From the NCBI GenBank assembly GCA_010093485.1, contig MU001501.1:637052-701051 (forward strand): a stretch of DNA of 64,000 nt, written 5' to 3'. Both the position numbers and the translations under genes were made by a program. Under the pieces are notes generated by a model. It saw only the letters and a list, made by a program, of their open reading frames with translations, did not search any database and was not told the DNA's origin. Positions 45,050 through 59,306 of the stretch are shown piece by piece. Origin of the DNA: Karstenula rhodostoma CBS 690.94 (Eukaryota > Ascomycota > Dothideomycetes > Pleosporales > Didymosphaeriaceae). Positions within the stretch are counted from its first letter, which is position 1; each line of letters begins with the position of its first letter.

Positions 45050-46985
45050 ATGGCGACTGTAGAACCAGTGTACGATTTCTACAAGACTGGCGGGAACGCT
45101 GAAACGGACAACGCAGGGGCAGAAAAGATTCTCTGTAAGAATGTCGTCCCTCCGTCGATGCTCATGCTCATTCCAGCGCAGATAATGAGCAAACCACGGA
45201 CAGTCTCGCAAGCGATTCCGCCGAGGGATTTACCTGGACTGAAGAGGAGGAAACGGCTGTTCGTTGGAAGCTGGACAAGGTCATCGTACCCTTGACAACC
45301 TTTCTGTACCTGCTTTGTTTCCTCGACCGGTAAGTCCATGACTCAATCCTGTACGGACTGCTTCGATCGTTGAGCGCATACGGTCGTGTGCCGTCCTTGG
45401 AGTTCAAACTTCCCATGTTACAAGTCAGACAAAGACTGTCCAACCGGTTGGCAAAGTCTTCAGCATGCTAATTCTAGGCAGTGCAAACGTCGGAAATGCC
45501 CGTATCCAGGGAATGGGAGACGACCTCAAGTTGGTCGGTGTCCGATTCAATTGGGTCACCTCCATCTTCTACATCATCTACATTTTTGTAGAAGTTCCCA
45601 GCAACATCTTGTTGAAGATAATCGGACCAAAGTACTACCTTCCGCTACTGGTTTGCGGCTTCGGTCTCGTTTCCATGTGCTCCGCTTTCGTCCACAGCTT
45701 CGAAGGGCTGTTGACCGCTCGCGCATTCCTCGGAATCTTTGAAGGAGGTGTTATGCCGTAAGTCGGCCCTAGACTTCGGTGGTTGGCTCGAACTAAATCC
45801 GAAACAGTGGAATTGCCTTCTTCATTACGTGCTTCTACAAGCGAGAAGAACTGTTGCTACGTGTTGGCATTTATGTATCGGCAGCTTCCCTTGCTGGTGC
45901 TTTCGGCGGTCTGCTCGCTACTGCGTAAGTCACTACGAAACACGATAGTATGTCAAATACTGACCAAGTCTTAGGCTTGCGCGTATCCCGCCTTGGGGTG
46001 CTTCAGGCATGATTATCCATACTTGGAGAAATATTTTCTTCTTTGAGGGTTTGATTACGATTCTCGTCGGCCTGGGCGCGCCATATTTCATGCCAAAGAG
46101 CCCTCAAGAATGTTGGTTCCTCAACGAACGCGAGCGTCGGATTGCAGTACAAAGACTGGTCATGAAGAACAGCGGCGATGAGAATGAGAAAGTGTCGCCC
46201 CACCACGTTACTCGATCGTTCCTGAATATCAACAATTACATCTGTGCCTTGGGATTTTTCTTGATCAACATCACTGTTCAGGGCATCTCACTCTTCCTGG
46301 TAAGCTTCCATATACTAGCCATTGATCAAAGCCACGTTGACATTTCCAGCCGACGATCCTGAAAGACCTTGGTTGGACTGCAACGAAGGCTCAACTGTAC
46401 TCGGTTCCTCCCTACGTGTGCGCTTGTATCGTTGCTATCGCGGTCGCCTTCTTTTCAGACAAGGTCAACCGCCGTGGCATCTTCCTCGCAGCGTTCACTC
46501 TTCTAGGCATAACTGGCTTTGCGATCCTACGTTGGTCTACCAACCCCAACATTCGATACATGGGCGTCTTCTTCATTACACTTGGTGCCTTCCCGGGTGG
46601 CCCGGGCTTCTTGTCGTGGGCTATGAACAATGCATCAGGTCCGGCCGTTCGTGCTGTCTCTGGTGCTTACGTGGTTACTGTGGGAACTGCCGGGGGTGTT
46701 CTCGCTACATGGTAAGCTGAAACAAGGTCCTTTCGACGGCAATGGCTAACAGTATTTCGTAGGACATATGTCGCCAGTGACGCGCCAAGGTACCATACCG
46801 GACATACCATCAATCTCGCCGGTCAAATTGGCGTCTTGGTGCTGTCGCTCGCTGGCATCGCTTATTGCAAGTGGGAGAACAAGCAACGTGACTTGGGCAA
46901 GCGCGATCATCGTCTAAACGGGCTCAGTGAAGCTCAGATCAAAGATCTTGGTTACCGACACCCCGCGTTCCGCTACATCACTTAG
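45050..46985 (+). CDS. MFS anion:cation symporter, Tna1/Dal5 type (nicotinate/allantoate permease family)
   Basis: Seven exons (45050-45134, 45182-45329, 45482-45757, 45808-45924, 45975-46299, 46350-46711, 46763-46985) give 511 residues and all phases close. Motifs are VPLTTFLYLLCFLDRANVGN ending TM1 (restored by the GCAG acceptor at 45481), FNWVTSIFYIIYIFVEVPSN, ARAFLGIFEGGVMPGIAFFI, CFYKREELLLRVGIYVSAAS, TWRNIFFFEGLI and, near the end, GPAVRAVSGAYVVTVGTAGG. These are standard for the fungal anion:cation symporter family, whose members take up nicotinic acid, allantoate, pantothenate, biotin or similar acids. The substrate is not readable. It lies in the same half of the window as a Mae1-like transporter, but no shared pathway is evident. 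Confidence 0.9.
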
Positions 46986-48621
46986 GTGGGAAAGGTGGAC
47001 AAGGCAGTACTTGTAGATTGCTGCCAGCTGCTCAACACAACGTGATGGTAGATAAGTTATTACTACGCCGCAGAATAATTCAACATTTGTCTTCACTTCA
47101 ATGCTTGCATTGAGCACTGCTGCTTCAATGGTCTTCCAAAACTATTCCAACCATGGTTGTCAGTCGGTGAAAGGGTTGTGAATGATTGTGATGGACAACA
47201 CAAAACCTACGAAACGCCATGGTCTGTGTACAAAAGCACTCTCCGTCTATCTTAGCTATCTCATACCCTTGAAGCTGCGGCTTAACACAAGCATACCAGA
47301 ACATGTGTAAACAGCACAGCTACATACTTCCGTGCGAGCATACCAAGTACTCGCATTCTTTTCCCTGTCAAAGCGCCTGTGCACAACCCACACTCGAAGT
47401 TCTGCATGTTGAGTGGATTGTGACTTGTGTGGTGTGCACTGGACTAGCGGCAGAGGTCGAGAGGGGGGGGGGGGACCTGATGGAAAACTGGCACAACGAC
47501 TCATGTCGCAGCCACACTAGCGAGGTGGTACACAGCCTCGGTCAGAGGTATCGGGGGATCTAAAGAAGGGGAAAGAACAAGGAGCAACGTGAGTATGGCT
47601 CTGGTCAGTAAGAGCAGGGGTTTAGACGAAGCCCAGTCGAGAAACTCACAGATGTGGGTATGGCGTTGTTGAGGGGACACGAAGACCATCCTTTTCGAAG
47701 ACCATAACGATAAAATCAAGGGTCGAGTGAGGTGGGCGTGCTGGACATGGAGATGATTACAAGGGTCAGTTGTGTCAAATCTGATACTTCGCGAGCTTCT
47801 GGAAGCCGCGGCAAAACGCAATACATGAACTCTGTAGGGTGCCAAAACACAAATAGGGTCAGTTGTGTATGTTTGCTAACTTCGATGTCAAGTATCACAG
47901 GTGCATTGATGGCAAGAATCGTGGGTGGTCTGAATTCCGATTCGAAGATGTAGAACAGGCAGATGGACATGATTAAACTCACTGGTAGACTGTATTGGAG
48001 TGGGCGAGATGAAGGCTGCTGGATTGGATCGCGAGATGTAAATAGTGATATACTTGTATGAGTGAGGGCAAGATGTTGGCGTAGGATCTAGTCTCTGCGA
48101 ACACGTATCTTTCATTTCCCTTCAAACACATCAACCTGTTGTGACAGAACATACAGTATCCAGATTTGCGGGAGTATCGACGTATACACATGATGCGACT
48201 TGACAATAGCAAGTTTGCCAATATTCTAAGGATCTTTTTTCTCACATTATCTTCGTAGCAATAGCATAACTGGCCAAATAGCGAGGAACATTCATGGTAA
48301 GGATTGTTAAACACAGGACATGAGGCTGGCCAACAGCGCGTCAGGTCAAACAGCAGTCTTGGATGGACGAGCGAGTATAGCAATATGGTGCATGTCATTC
48401 GGTACAATGCTGTCGAGTGATATGCTAGGCTCGTAGTGCTGTCCTACGTATAGACGGGTATCAAAAGTGTATACAAGAAATGGGATCGGATCATTCACAC
48501 CCACCACCCACCCCTCTTCATCCAAACCCACACTAGGTCGACAATCATGTAGTTGTAATAACCATATATCCCCAGCAAAATAAACCCAGAACGCCTCGTA
48601 AATGCCATGCCGGAAAGGCCC
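46986..48621. other. Convergent intergenic region, 1.6 kb
   Basis: No supported gene. It contains a G-run of about 10-13 at 47461-47475, copy 2 of the 67-bp dispersed repeat, and a gggtcagttgtgt phrase twice (about 47763 and 47858). Confidence 0.5.
47787..47853. repeat. Dispersed 67-bp repeat, copy 2
   Basis: Same orientation and length as 42578-42644. It lies about 800 bp beyond the stop codon of the Tna1-like gene, so both copies lie downstream of transporter genes. Confidence 0.85.
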
Positions 48622-51670
<3,049 letters not shown>

Positions 51671-52997
51671 CTATGCGTCGTGTGCAACGCTCCGCTCAGT
51701 GCTGGAGTCGCTGTGATCATCCGCCTCGCCTGGTGTGTGAGGCGCTTGGTGCGTTGTGCCATCCGTAGCGTTGGACTGCGCCCCGCCCCTGATGCTGTGC
51801 CAGTCTGACGCAGGCACGCTGAGCAGACGACAGATGTCCTTCCTTCTCTGTCGGAAATCATCATACAGATGCTTCCAAATAACCCTTTCCGCACACGTCC
51901 CTTCATGGCTGCCCCCGCAGTCAGGCTGCATCTCGGCCAGTCCTTGAGCCGGCCACATAATCCAGGGCTTGGGCAGCGGCCAGTCACTGAAGTGTACGAG
52001 TTTTGCCTCCTTGAGAACCTTGTCGGGATCCCACGCCTCGAATGTGTTTCCCAGATACGCCGAATGGTTGCTTCGCCGGAACTCTCCCGTGAGCAGGGCG
52101 TACGGCCGATGCGGCAAAACCATTGCGCTGTGCTCGAAGCGATCGTTGACCAGCTCCATGTCGAACTTGTGCGCGTTGACAAGCGCAGGATTGCCGCCTC
52201 CCGTGACGACCTCCCTGAACCGCTGGAACTCGTCCTGGTCCGGCTTTATGACCATGAGAAGGGATGTGAGCGGCTGCGGGAGCGTCTCGTACCAGTATGC
52301 GCGAGGCATGGCGATCGGTGTGGATGGGAGCGCAAAGAGCTCGTCGAGCGAGGAGAGCAACGTAATGTCCGAGTCGAGCGCGATGACGCGATCATAGGAC
52401 GTGAGGGAAAATGCCATAAACTTCGTAACCGATTTGTCCCAGGTACCCGTCCACTCGTCTGTAAGGCGCACCTGTCATTTCTCTGTCTGGAAAGTACCAT
52501 GCAAGGAAGGCGAGTAACCGTGCGACGTACCTGTAGTCCGACCTTCAACGCTCAGTAATGTCGTCGGGTGCAGCTTTGCTTTGTATTTGTCCCGCGCCAT
52601 AACCAGCAGCTGGCTGTCCCGGTCTTTCGAGTCGGATATCACAAGGTCCCAGCTGGCTTGCATCAGATCTCGCTCCGTACCACGGATACCGCAGTACTTA
52701 CTGTTTGGGGTAGATCAACACGCGGTCTGCTTTGCTGCCATACCTGGCCAGCGCGTCCAACAGTAGCAGCGCATGGCACAAGGTTGCGCCATCCGTCGCG
52801 TACAGACTGTATGCGTGCTTCGACCCCTTTGTCTTGGGTGTACTGTCATCGTCGTACCAAGGTTGGCGTGGGTACAATATCCAACATGCCAGGAGAAAGA
52901 TGCCAATGTATATCCAAGAGCGACGTCGCCATCGGAATGCCCGCGGCTCCACCTCCCTCACAAATTGCGGGAGCTCATCTGAGCGCCGTCGACGCAT
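51671..52997 (-). CDS. Golgi-type glycosyltransferase, GT8 (Gnt1-like alpha-GlcNAc transferase)
   Basis: Exons on the minus strand are 52702-52997, 52531-52652 and 51671-52458, giving 401 residues. A type II membrane anchor lies at about residues 25-43 (RRSWIYIGIFLLACWILYP), after a basic cytosolic tail, as in Golgi transferases. The catalytic domain starts AYSLYATDGATLCHALLLLD. It has the pattern DSKDRDSQLLVMARDKYKAK and the DxD metal site in DRVIALDSDITLL, then LFALPSTPIAMPRAYW and HFSDWPLPKPWIMW. This matches fungal GT8 proteins annotated as glucose N-acetyltransferase 1, which cap N-glycans or mannan. The last 50 residues are Ser/Thr/His-rich and extra. The second intron joins at CTTACAG; the nearer CAG would put a stop in frame. 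Confidence 0.85.
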
Positions 52998-53538
52998 TCT
53001 ATCTTGGTAATAAGAATACTAGCCCGCATGGCGGATGCATGATAACTTGTGAAGTTGGTGAGCGCTCGGAGATGCACTGCGCGCCACTGGTCAAAGCGTA
53101 CACGTGACTTCGGCACTTTGGAAAGCCGACGCCTCGCCATGCCTTGTTGTGGACGAGGTTTCTTTTATCAAGTCTGCGAACAGCTATCTTGTGCATCAGA
53201 TCCAACCGTCAGCGTTCAACACATGAGCCAGCATTTCACAGTTTGCACGGCACTTGGGTAGATAACATGTTTGATACATGGTAGGGTATCAGGGCATACA
53301 TTGCCATCGCCTCCGCCGATATGGATGGCGGTACGCGGTATCGTTGCTTCCAAAATGTCCGTCTAAGTACATGTCAACCAGTCTTCACTTTTGCATTCGA
53401 CACCGCTAACGCCCGAACTGTGCAGCAACGCCCTCTGAGATGTTACTCCCATTCAGGGCGGTTCATCCTCATTCAAGCTACGTAGAGCCCTTGAACCTTG
53501 GTCATCCTATCGTTACGCCATGCTATGTTTGCGCACAT
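52998..53538. other. Intergenic spacer
   Basis: This is 541 bp between the GT8 start codon and the RPL12 stop codon. Nothing recognised. Confidence 0.45.
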
Positions 53539-54143
53539 TTACTCGTCATCCGGGATCTCGATCTCGCCAGACTCGATGTCGTCAGAGATGTCCTTGGGGC
53601 TGCGGCCATCGACCTGGCAGCCGGTGCTGAAAGCAGTGCCGAGGATCTCCTTGACGGTACCCTTCAGATCCTTGGCCATGGACTTGAAGCGCATGGTCTT
53701 AGCGATGGCGATGATCTCATCGAGCGGGATGCTCTTGGTGTGCTTGATGTTCTTCTCCTTCTTCCTGTCACGCGGGGGCTCCTTGAGGGCCTTGATGACG
53801 AGCGACGAGGCGGAGGGAACGACGGAGACCTGGGCTTGACGGTTCTGGATGGTCAACTTGACCGTGACACGGAGACCCTTCCAGTCGCCAGTGGCCTTGG
53901 CGATATCTTCACCGACCTCTGCGCAGTGTTAGCCTTGATCGTTGTTGTACATTCTGTCCGATGGCGCTTACTCTTGGGCGAGAGACCGAGGGGACCGATC
54001 TTGGGAGCGAGCGCAGAGGAGGCACCGACTTCACCACCAGTCGCGCGCAGGTGGATGACCTTGACCTCGGAGGGATCGAACTTGGGAGCTGCACATGTTT
54101 AGCCTGGCTGTAGAAGCCGATCAGAGGGACGATACTCACGCAT
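53539..54143 (-). CDS. RPL12: 60S ribosomal protein L12 (uL11)
   Basis: Exons on the minus strand are 54140-54143 (only ATG plus one base), 53972-54088 and 53539-53918, giving 166 residues, the usual size. [60 protein letters not shown] and [17 protein letters not shown] are hallmarks. The C terminus [14 protein letters not shown] ([11 protein letters not shown]) is acidic as expected. It sits at the base of the ribosomal stalk. A first intron directly after the start codon is common in fungal ribosomal protein genes. Confidence 0.97.
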
Positions 54144-55224
54144 GGCTAGTGCGGGAGGTAGTCTGTCTCGACTGATCCGGGTTTCTTGAAAGGAAGGTGA
54201 GGTTGAGGAGAAAGTTCGAGGTGCAGCGCAAGATGATATTTTGGAGGGGCTGCGTGGGTGGGCCGTCTAAGCGAGAGCCGCCTTCCCTGTTCGGCTCAAG
54301 CCTCAACTGTCTTGTGTTTTCCACCACGATCACGGTTACGCCGCCGCACCGCCACCGGCGCGCCCACGGTTAGGTAGCCTGCTCTTTAGGCAGAGAGTTT
54401 AAATATTCTTTTATGTATAGGACGTTGCTCCCAAGTTAACGTATGTGTAGATGTGGGTTCAAGGTGTGTCTGCTCAAGTAGATAGCGTGCTTACCTAACA
54501 CTTCGTCTACCCATTCCCAACGCTTCTTTTGTGTTACTATTAGGCGGCAGTCGCAGTCTATATCTTGTCTATCATTTTACGGGACACCACTTCGTAGTTC
54601 GTGTAACAATTAGAAAATCTTAAGTAGATAGCAGTCCGAGGCGCCTCAACATACAAGGTACCGCTGGTACTTTGCACGTACTGATGCCATGGCAGAGTGC
54701 GGAAAGCCCACGGCGCACACATCACCCGGAACGGGGTCGCGAAGACGCGATGACAGGCATTGCGGAGAATCCAATCGACGTTAATCATAAAACTCTCACG
54801 TTGGCCATCTCGAGGCATGGTGAAACCAGGCCTATTGTCATCTCGCAGGATCAGCTTGGTCGCCGCATGCCATGGCCATATGGGGATCCCGGGGTCGTGG
54901 AAGACAATAGCGAGGCGCCCGCGAGGAGGAGGGAGTGTAGGGGTAATTGGTAGGTGAGTCCGTGGCGCTGGGACTATTATTGTCTCAACCATCTCAACAC
55001 TAAAGCGCCATGGAACAGAACAAGTCCGAGGGCCAACAAGAGCAAAATTAGTCACAGACGTAGTACATAATTCGAGAAGCCACACTTCCATTGATCCTGC
55101 AAACTACATATACGAAAGGTGCGGAAAACGGTACAAGTCTCGTCAGTCCTTCAAGGCGCACAGTCGACAGTCCTATAAGTGCCAACCGCAGCTGTTCCAC
55201 CCTCGACCCCCTATTCAGTACACG
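54144..55224. other. Intergenic region, RPL12 promoter and AT-rich spacer
   Basis: The first 250 bp are the RPL12 upstream region. 54390-54620 is AT-rich. A 177-codon minus-strand frame (54558-55091) starts with ATG, but I recognise nothing in it. It could be a small hypothetical gene (low confidence). Confidence 0.4.
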
Positions 55225-55872
55225 ATGGAGCAGCACGGAGTTCTCCCAGGAAGACCACAGTCGCAAAGCAGTCTGGAATATGGCCATGCGGCACAAATTC
55301 GTCAAATTCAGAGCCTCCCGGAACCAAACAATCTGGAAAGTAACGGGTTCCTCATTCAGCAGTATTGCGATATCTGCAAGACGACTTACACGACTCCATC
55401 CCATACCTGCAGCGGCTTATCTCTCGTCAATGAACCCGATTGTCCAACCCACGAAGGCACCGGCAACTCACAAGTATGCATGAACCCTGAAGGGCAAAAC
55501 CAACTTAGCACTGACCTACCGCTAGGGTGGTATTATGGATGGTGCAACCAGGCACGCAGAAGGTACTTTTACGGGTACCACATGGGATGGAGGGCCAAGT
55601 CACAGTGGGAGCGACCAATAAGCTCGGGAGAGGCCCTATTCGGACCATCATTGCCGGACTGTTCCCAATGGGTACCACGCGATCCTATTTCAGAACCACC
55701 GGGATATGTGGCGCTGCCTCCCTCAGAAGCTGAGCGATCAGTTTCGCCGACCTTGCAATCCGCGTTATCAAGCCTTGAGCTTTCTTCTACCACAGAGGCA
55801 GTGAATCCACCCTTGAAAATTGATCGAGAGCTGTGCTTCTTCGATTCGAGTGGCATCGGGCAGTCGGACTAG
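55225..55872 (+). CDS. Small protein with a WW-like module and a Cys pair; function unknown
   Basis: One exon, 215 residues. Residues about 45-65 hold CDICKTTYTTPSHTC, a possible zinc-knuckle-like CxxC-x(9)-C group. Residues about 99-131 read LPLGWYYGW-x-YFYGYHMGW-x-SQWERP. This has the two Trp (W102, W128) and the Tyr/Phe block and final Pro of a WW domain, though the Trp spacing (26) is longer than the usual 20-23. The rest is Ser/Pro-rich and disordered, ending in LKIDRELCFFDSSG. WW domains bind proline-rich peptides. No known protein family is recognised, and a spliced 5' extension is possible. Confidence 0.5.
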   Translation: MEQHGVLPGRPQSQSSLEYGHAAQIRQIQSLPEPNNLESNGFLIQQYCDICKTTYTTPSHTCSGLSLVNEPDCPTHEGTGNSQVCMNPEGQNQLSTDLPLGWYYGWCNQARRRYFYGYHMGWRAKSQWERPISSGEALFGPSLPDCSQWVPRDPISEPPGYVALPPSEAERSVSPTLQSALSSLELSSTTEAVNPPLKIDRELCFFDSSGIGQSD

Positions 55873-56528
55873 CTATGAAGCTACTCTTGTGTCCTTTGTG
55901 GCTCTTTTGTACGAATTTGTTTATGGAACTCGCTATTGACCCGATCGTGGAGATTTCCCCGAGAGGACTGGTTTTACACAGCGAGTATGGCTTGGAAAAG
56001 GAATCTACTGTCCGATCCACATTTGTGTACCCTTCACGCGTAGAGTTGGGGCATGAGGAGCCAAGACAGCTTCAGGATAGTTTGCACCTAGCTTATCTAG
56101 ATAGCTCCGGAAACAAGAACAGACTCCACAAAACATCAACCGTGTACAGTCCAGCACTTGTCCTGAAATGAATTCATGAGAACAATGCTGCTACTGTAAT
56201 CATTTACGGCACCTGGCCTTCCTGCACTCGCCGAACCAATGAAATTCAAAGCCAGAGAAAAGATTTAAGAAATCGAACTATCATGTACAATCGACACAGT
56301 AACAGGCCGTTTGCTAGCCATAAACACATCCTAGCATGCAAGTTCCACGCGTCTAATCAAACGCGACAATGGCAGATCCGGACCGTCACTTCTGTTCCCC
56401 TGCCATGACAACATCGGTTTAACATGTTACCAGCACGCCTGGCCTAACCATGTGCTCTCTATCCCGTTTCTTCCACCCTGTCCGACTGTACCTTGCCCGC
56501 ACACACCTGGAACCGGCTCGCGTGTGCC
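55873..56528. other. Convergent intergenic region
   Basis: This is 656 bp between two 3' ends. A 112-codon plus-strand frame (55833-56171) overlaps the upstream gene and starts with a hydrophobic stretch. I regard it as chance. Confidence 0.4.
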
Positions 56529-58217
56529 TCACTCTGTTGGATACTGGCCACGACGATATGACCAATCGAAGAACATCATCCCAACCAGTACTATAAGAAC
56601 CCACAGCCGTGATGCGAACTTGCGCATATTGAAGCCCACAGCTGGCTGAGCTATATGTTCTTCCTCGTAAGGGGGTTCTTCGTGATGGTGTTCCTGAAGG
56701 TGGGCAGGCCTGTGGGGAGGCTTGGAAAGGCGGATTGCGTATTCAAGGTGCGGTTGTTTTCGGATATAGGGTTTCGACTCGGGGTTGGCTTTCTTGGCTG
56801 GTTGAGCTTCATTGCTGATAGGAGAGCCTTCATGAGGATCAGCTTCTTCCACAACACCTTCTTCTACAGCGTGAGCTTTCTCCCAAACACAAGACTCTTC
56901 CTGAGGATAAGCTTCTCCCCCAGGGAACTCTTCCCCAGCTTTGCATTCGACCGTAAGAATGCCTTCGGTTTGTGTCTCTTCGCACTGGATTTCCCCAACT
57001 CGATGGTCTAAAGTAGCGAAGTTTGATGACTTGAAATCTGATTGACTGCTGTCACTTGGAGCTCCCTTCAGTTCTCCGTGAATGGTCCCAGAGCTTTCTC
57101 CATCGTCCTGTTCTCGAGGTTTGGATAGAGCGGGAGAAATTGAGGACTGTGCTGAGCTCGTTGGTGAAAATTGTGTGAGGGCAGAGTCCTGATGAGCAGA
57201 CGATTGGGATGTTGTCAGGTTGTTGTGTGACACTGGGTGCCGCGGGTGTGCTGCGAAGTGTGAGAACGGAAGCAGTGGTGGGAGTGGTGGTGTGGAAGAT
57301 AGGAGCGTGTCAGTCATCGATCGAGACGGGAGGATATAAGAGGGCGATGCTGGGTGGGTTAAAGAGCAGACAACGGGGTTTGCAGGCGAACGGACTGCGA
57401 CGATAGGAGGAGCGGGTCTTTTGGATCTAGGCATGGGAGCAAGACCGTTGATACTAGTGTGTAAGCGTGCTATAGGAGTGGGAGAGGGCGCAACATCCGC
57501 CTCGTCGTCAGTTGCACAAAATCCAGGCCCTAGGATAGGTGACTGCTCTTTATCGTCTTTAGTACCTTCGTCGAGTACCTCTTGCAGATGGTGGTATACA
57601 TTTCCGTTGAGGTCCACGAGGTATGTCGATGGAGCGCGAGTTGGTAAGGCGCCAAACAGCAAGGAGGTTGTGTTCCACCGTGTTTGGAGTATGGGCCCGC
57701 TATATGCAGAGGAATCGCTCTCCTTTGACCTAGCAGAGACTTGATCGGTGTTGGGAGTTGCACGGAATGACGCCGAGATCCATGGGAACACGAAGGACGA
57801 TAGAGGATCTACGTCAGGTTCTAGGATCCAGTCATCACCTCTATGCCGAAAAAGACCATCAAGTCCAGTCGCGAGGTTCGTCAGGTGATCCGTTGCGTGT
57901 GGAGAAGTTGGTAAGATAAACCTTTCTTTCACCACTGTCTGTCGCTGGTCTGAGGATTTGGATGGGGCTAATTCATAATGCGGGCGATCATTCTCCGAAT
58001 CCACCGTGTTCTGTGTTGGGAGAGGTTGCTGGAGATCTGGCGCCGCACTAGCTCCCACGCTGGCACTGGCTCCTTCTTCTGTATCAGGTTTGTCGTCCTC
58101 AATCTCGTCATCCGATGAGAATAATTCGAGCCCCCAGGCTTCATCGTCATGAGACGACGTGAATGGAGCCATGGGGACGAATACAGGTCGCTTGCGAAGA
58201 TCTCGGCGTGATATCAT
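56529..58217 (-). CDS. Acidic low-complexity protein with one C-terminal membrane segment; function unknown
   Basis: One exon, 562 residues from ATG 58217 (the frame continues upstream to a GTG only). Residues 1-25 are basic (MISRRDLRKRP). The bulk is Ser/Pro/Asp/Glu-rich, with a Glu-rich part from about residue 430 that repeats EA-x-P-x-E-like units. The last 34 residues hold a single hydrophobic helix (ASRLWVLIVLVGMMFFDW) followed by the short basic tail SYRRGQYPTE. There is no signal peptide, so a tail-anchored topology with the protein facing the cytosol or nucleoplasm is likely. No domain is recognised. Introns may be hidden in the low-complexity part. Confidence 0.55.
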   Translation of the reverse strand: MISRRDLRKRPVFVPMAPFTSSHDDEAWGLELFSSDDEIEDDKPDTEEGASASVGASAAPDLQQPLPTQNTVDSENDRPHYELAPSKSSDQRQTVVKERFILPTSPHATDHLTNLATGLDGLFRHRGDDWILEPDVDPLSSFVFPWISASFRATPNTDQVSARSKESDSSAYSGPILQTRWNTTSLLFGALPTRAPSTYLVDLNGNVYHHLQEVLDEGTKDDKEQSPILGPGFCATDDEADVAPSPTPIARLHTSINGLAPMPRSKRPAPPIVAVRSPANPVVCSLTHPASPSYILPSRSMTDTLLSSTPPLPPLLPFSHFAAHPRHPVSHNNLTTSQSSAHQDSALTQFSPTSSAQSSISPALSKPREQDDGESSGTIHGELKGAPSDSSQSDFKSSNFATLDHRVGEIQCEETQTEGILTVECKAGEEFPGGEAYPQEESCVWEKAHAVEEGVVEEADPHEGSPISNEAQPAKKANPESKPYIRKQPHLEYAIRLSKPPHRPAHLQEHHHEEPPYEEEHIAQPAVGFNMRKFASRLWVLIVLVGMMFFDWSYRRGQYPTE

Positions 58218-59306
58218 ATTGCGCCGGTACTCAAACACGGGTGTGGCTGATCCGAGCCTGTATTGGAGTTCAATTTAGATCGTTCGCCGTCGAAGAATGA
58301 GGTGCGATTTCGTAGCTGTAGTCGGGGGTTTCGTCAGGTCAGATCAGGTCAAGGTGGCAGCTGGATAGCGGATCTGAGGTTGTCCGTGGCCACACTCGGC
58401 TAATGAGTGTGGGAGTGTTTTTATCGTAGAGTGGAGTGGGGAATGATAGAAAGTTCCATGGGAGCAATCGACATCGAATTGATTGTTGACATATCACATG
58501 GAAAACCTACGTCGGGTGTTATGAAAGAACCTGGTGACCAAAGCGAACTTCTCTGACCGCTTGAACAGCTTCAAAACGCGTCACCGTAGGTGAAATATGC
58601 AAATGACATGACGTCAGTGCGGAACACCTGAGTGAATGTGGCATGAGAAAAAGACTAAACTTTGCGTAATATTAGGCGACTACAATTGGACTGGACATAT
58701 GGATTTGAGTAGAGCACTAGCTGGTAGTTGACAGACCAGATGAGAATAGACAGCTTCTTTCAATATTGTCCTGATTACTCTTCCCTGTTAGAACATGAGG
58801 GTTTAGACTGAATCTCTTTGTTCTTGAAATGTGTCTACAGAACCGGAAGTGGGCGATGGGCATGTCAATCACACATACAGTTCCCTTATCTTTCTATTAT
58901 ACGATACATCCTCTTAATTGATGGTGATCGATATAACCTGTCATGTCCTATTCTCTAACGATTGGTATCTTTGTCAAGAACATGAAACCATGAGACACGA
59001 GTCTTGCCGTCAGCCCAGCTTCGTGATTCCAAGAGAACGAGGCATCAATACATAGACCTGGAAAGAAAAGGAAACACCATGATTGAAGACCTATGTCAGG
59101 TTCTGGGGTATCTCGGAAGCAGAACCCACCAACGCCATGATCCCAGACCCCTCGTTGAGTGGATATGATACACTTGGAAAGGAGATGTAGAGAAGAGAAA
59201 ATGCAAATCCACCAGCCAGCAATCCTACACGTCAATTTCACAAAGGCCAAGGACCAGAAACAGATTTTTTGGTGCGCGTATGTCACCCAATCGCTGAACC
59301 GCATGC
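58218..59306. other. Intergenic spacer, 1.1 kb
   Basis: This is the upstream region of the tail-anchored gene and the 3' side of the AT-hook gene. It is AT-rich around 58840-58940. No gene recognised. Confidence 0.45.

Noticed and set aside
52246..52548. Several overlapping frames opposite the GT8 gene
   Set aside because: They are shadows of the GT8 exons in other frames or on the other strand.
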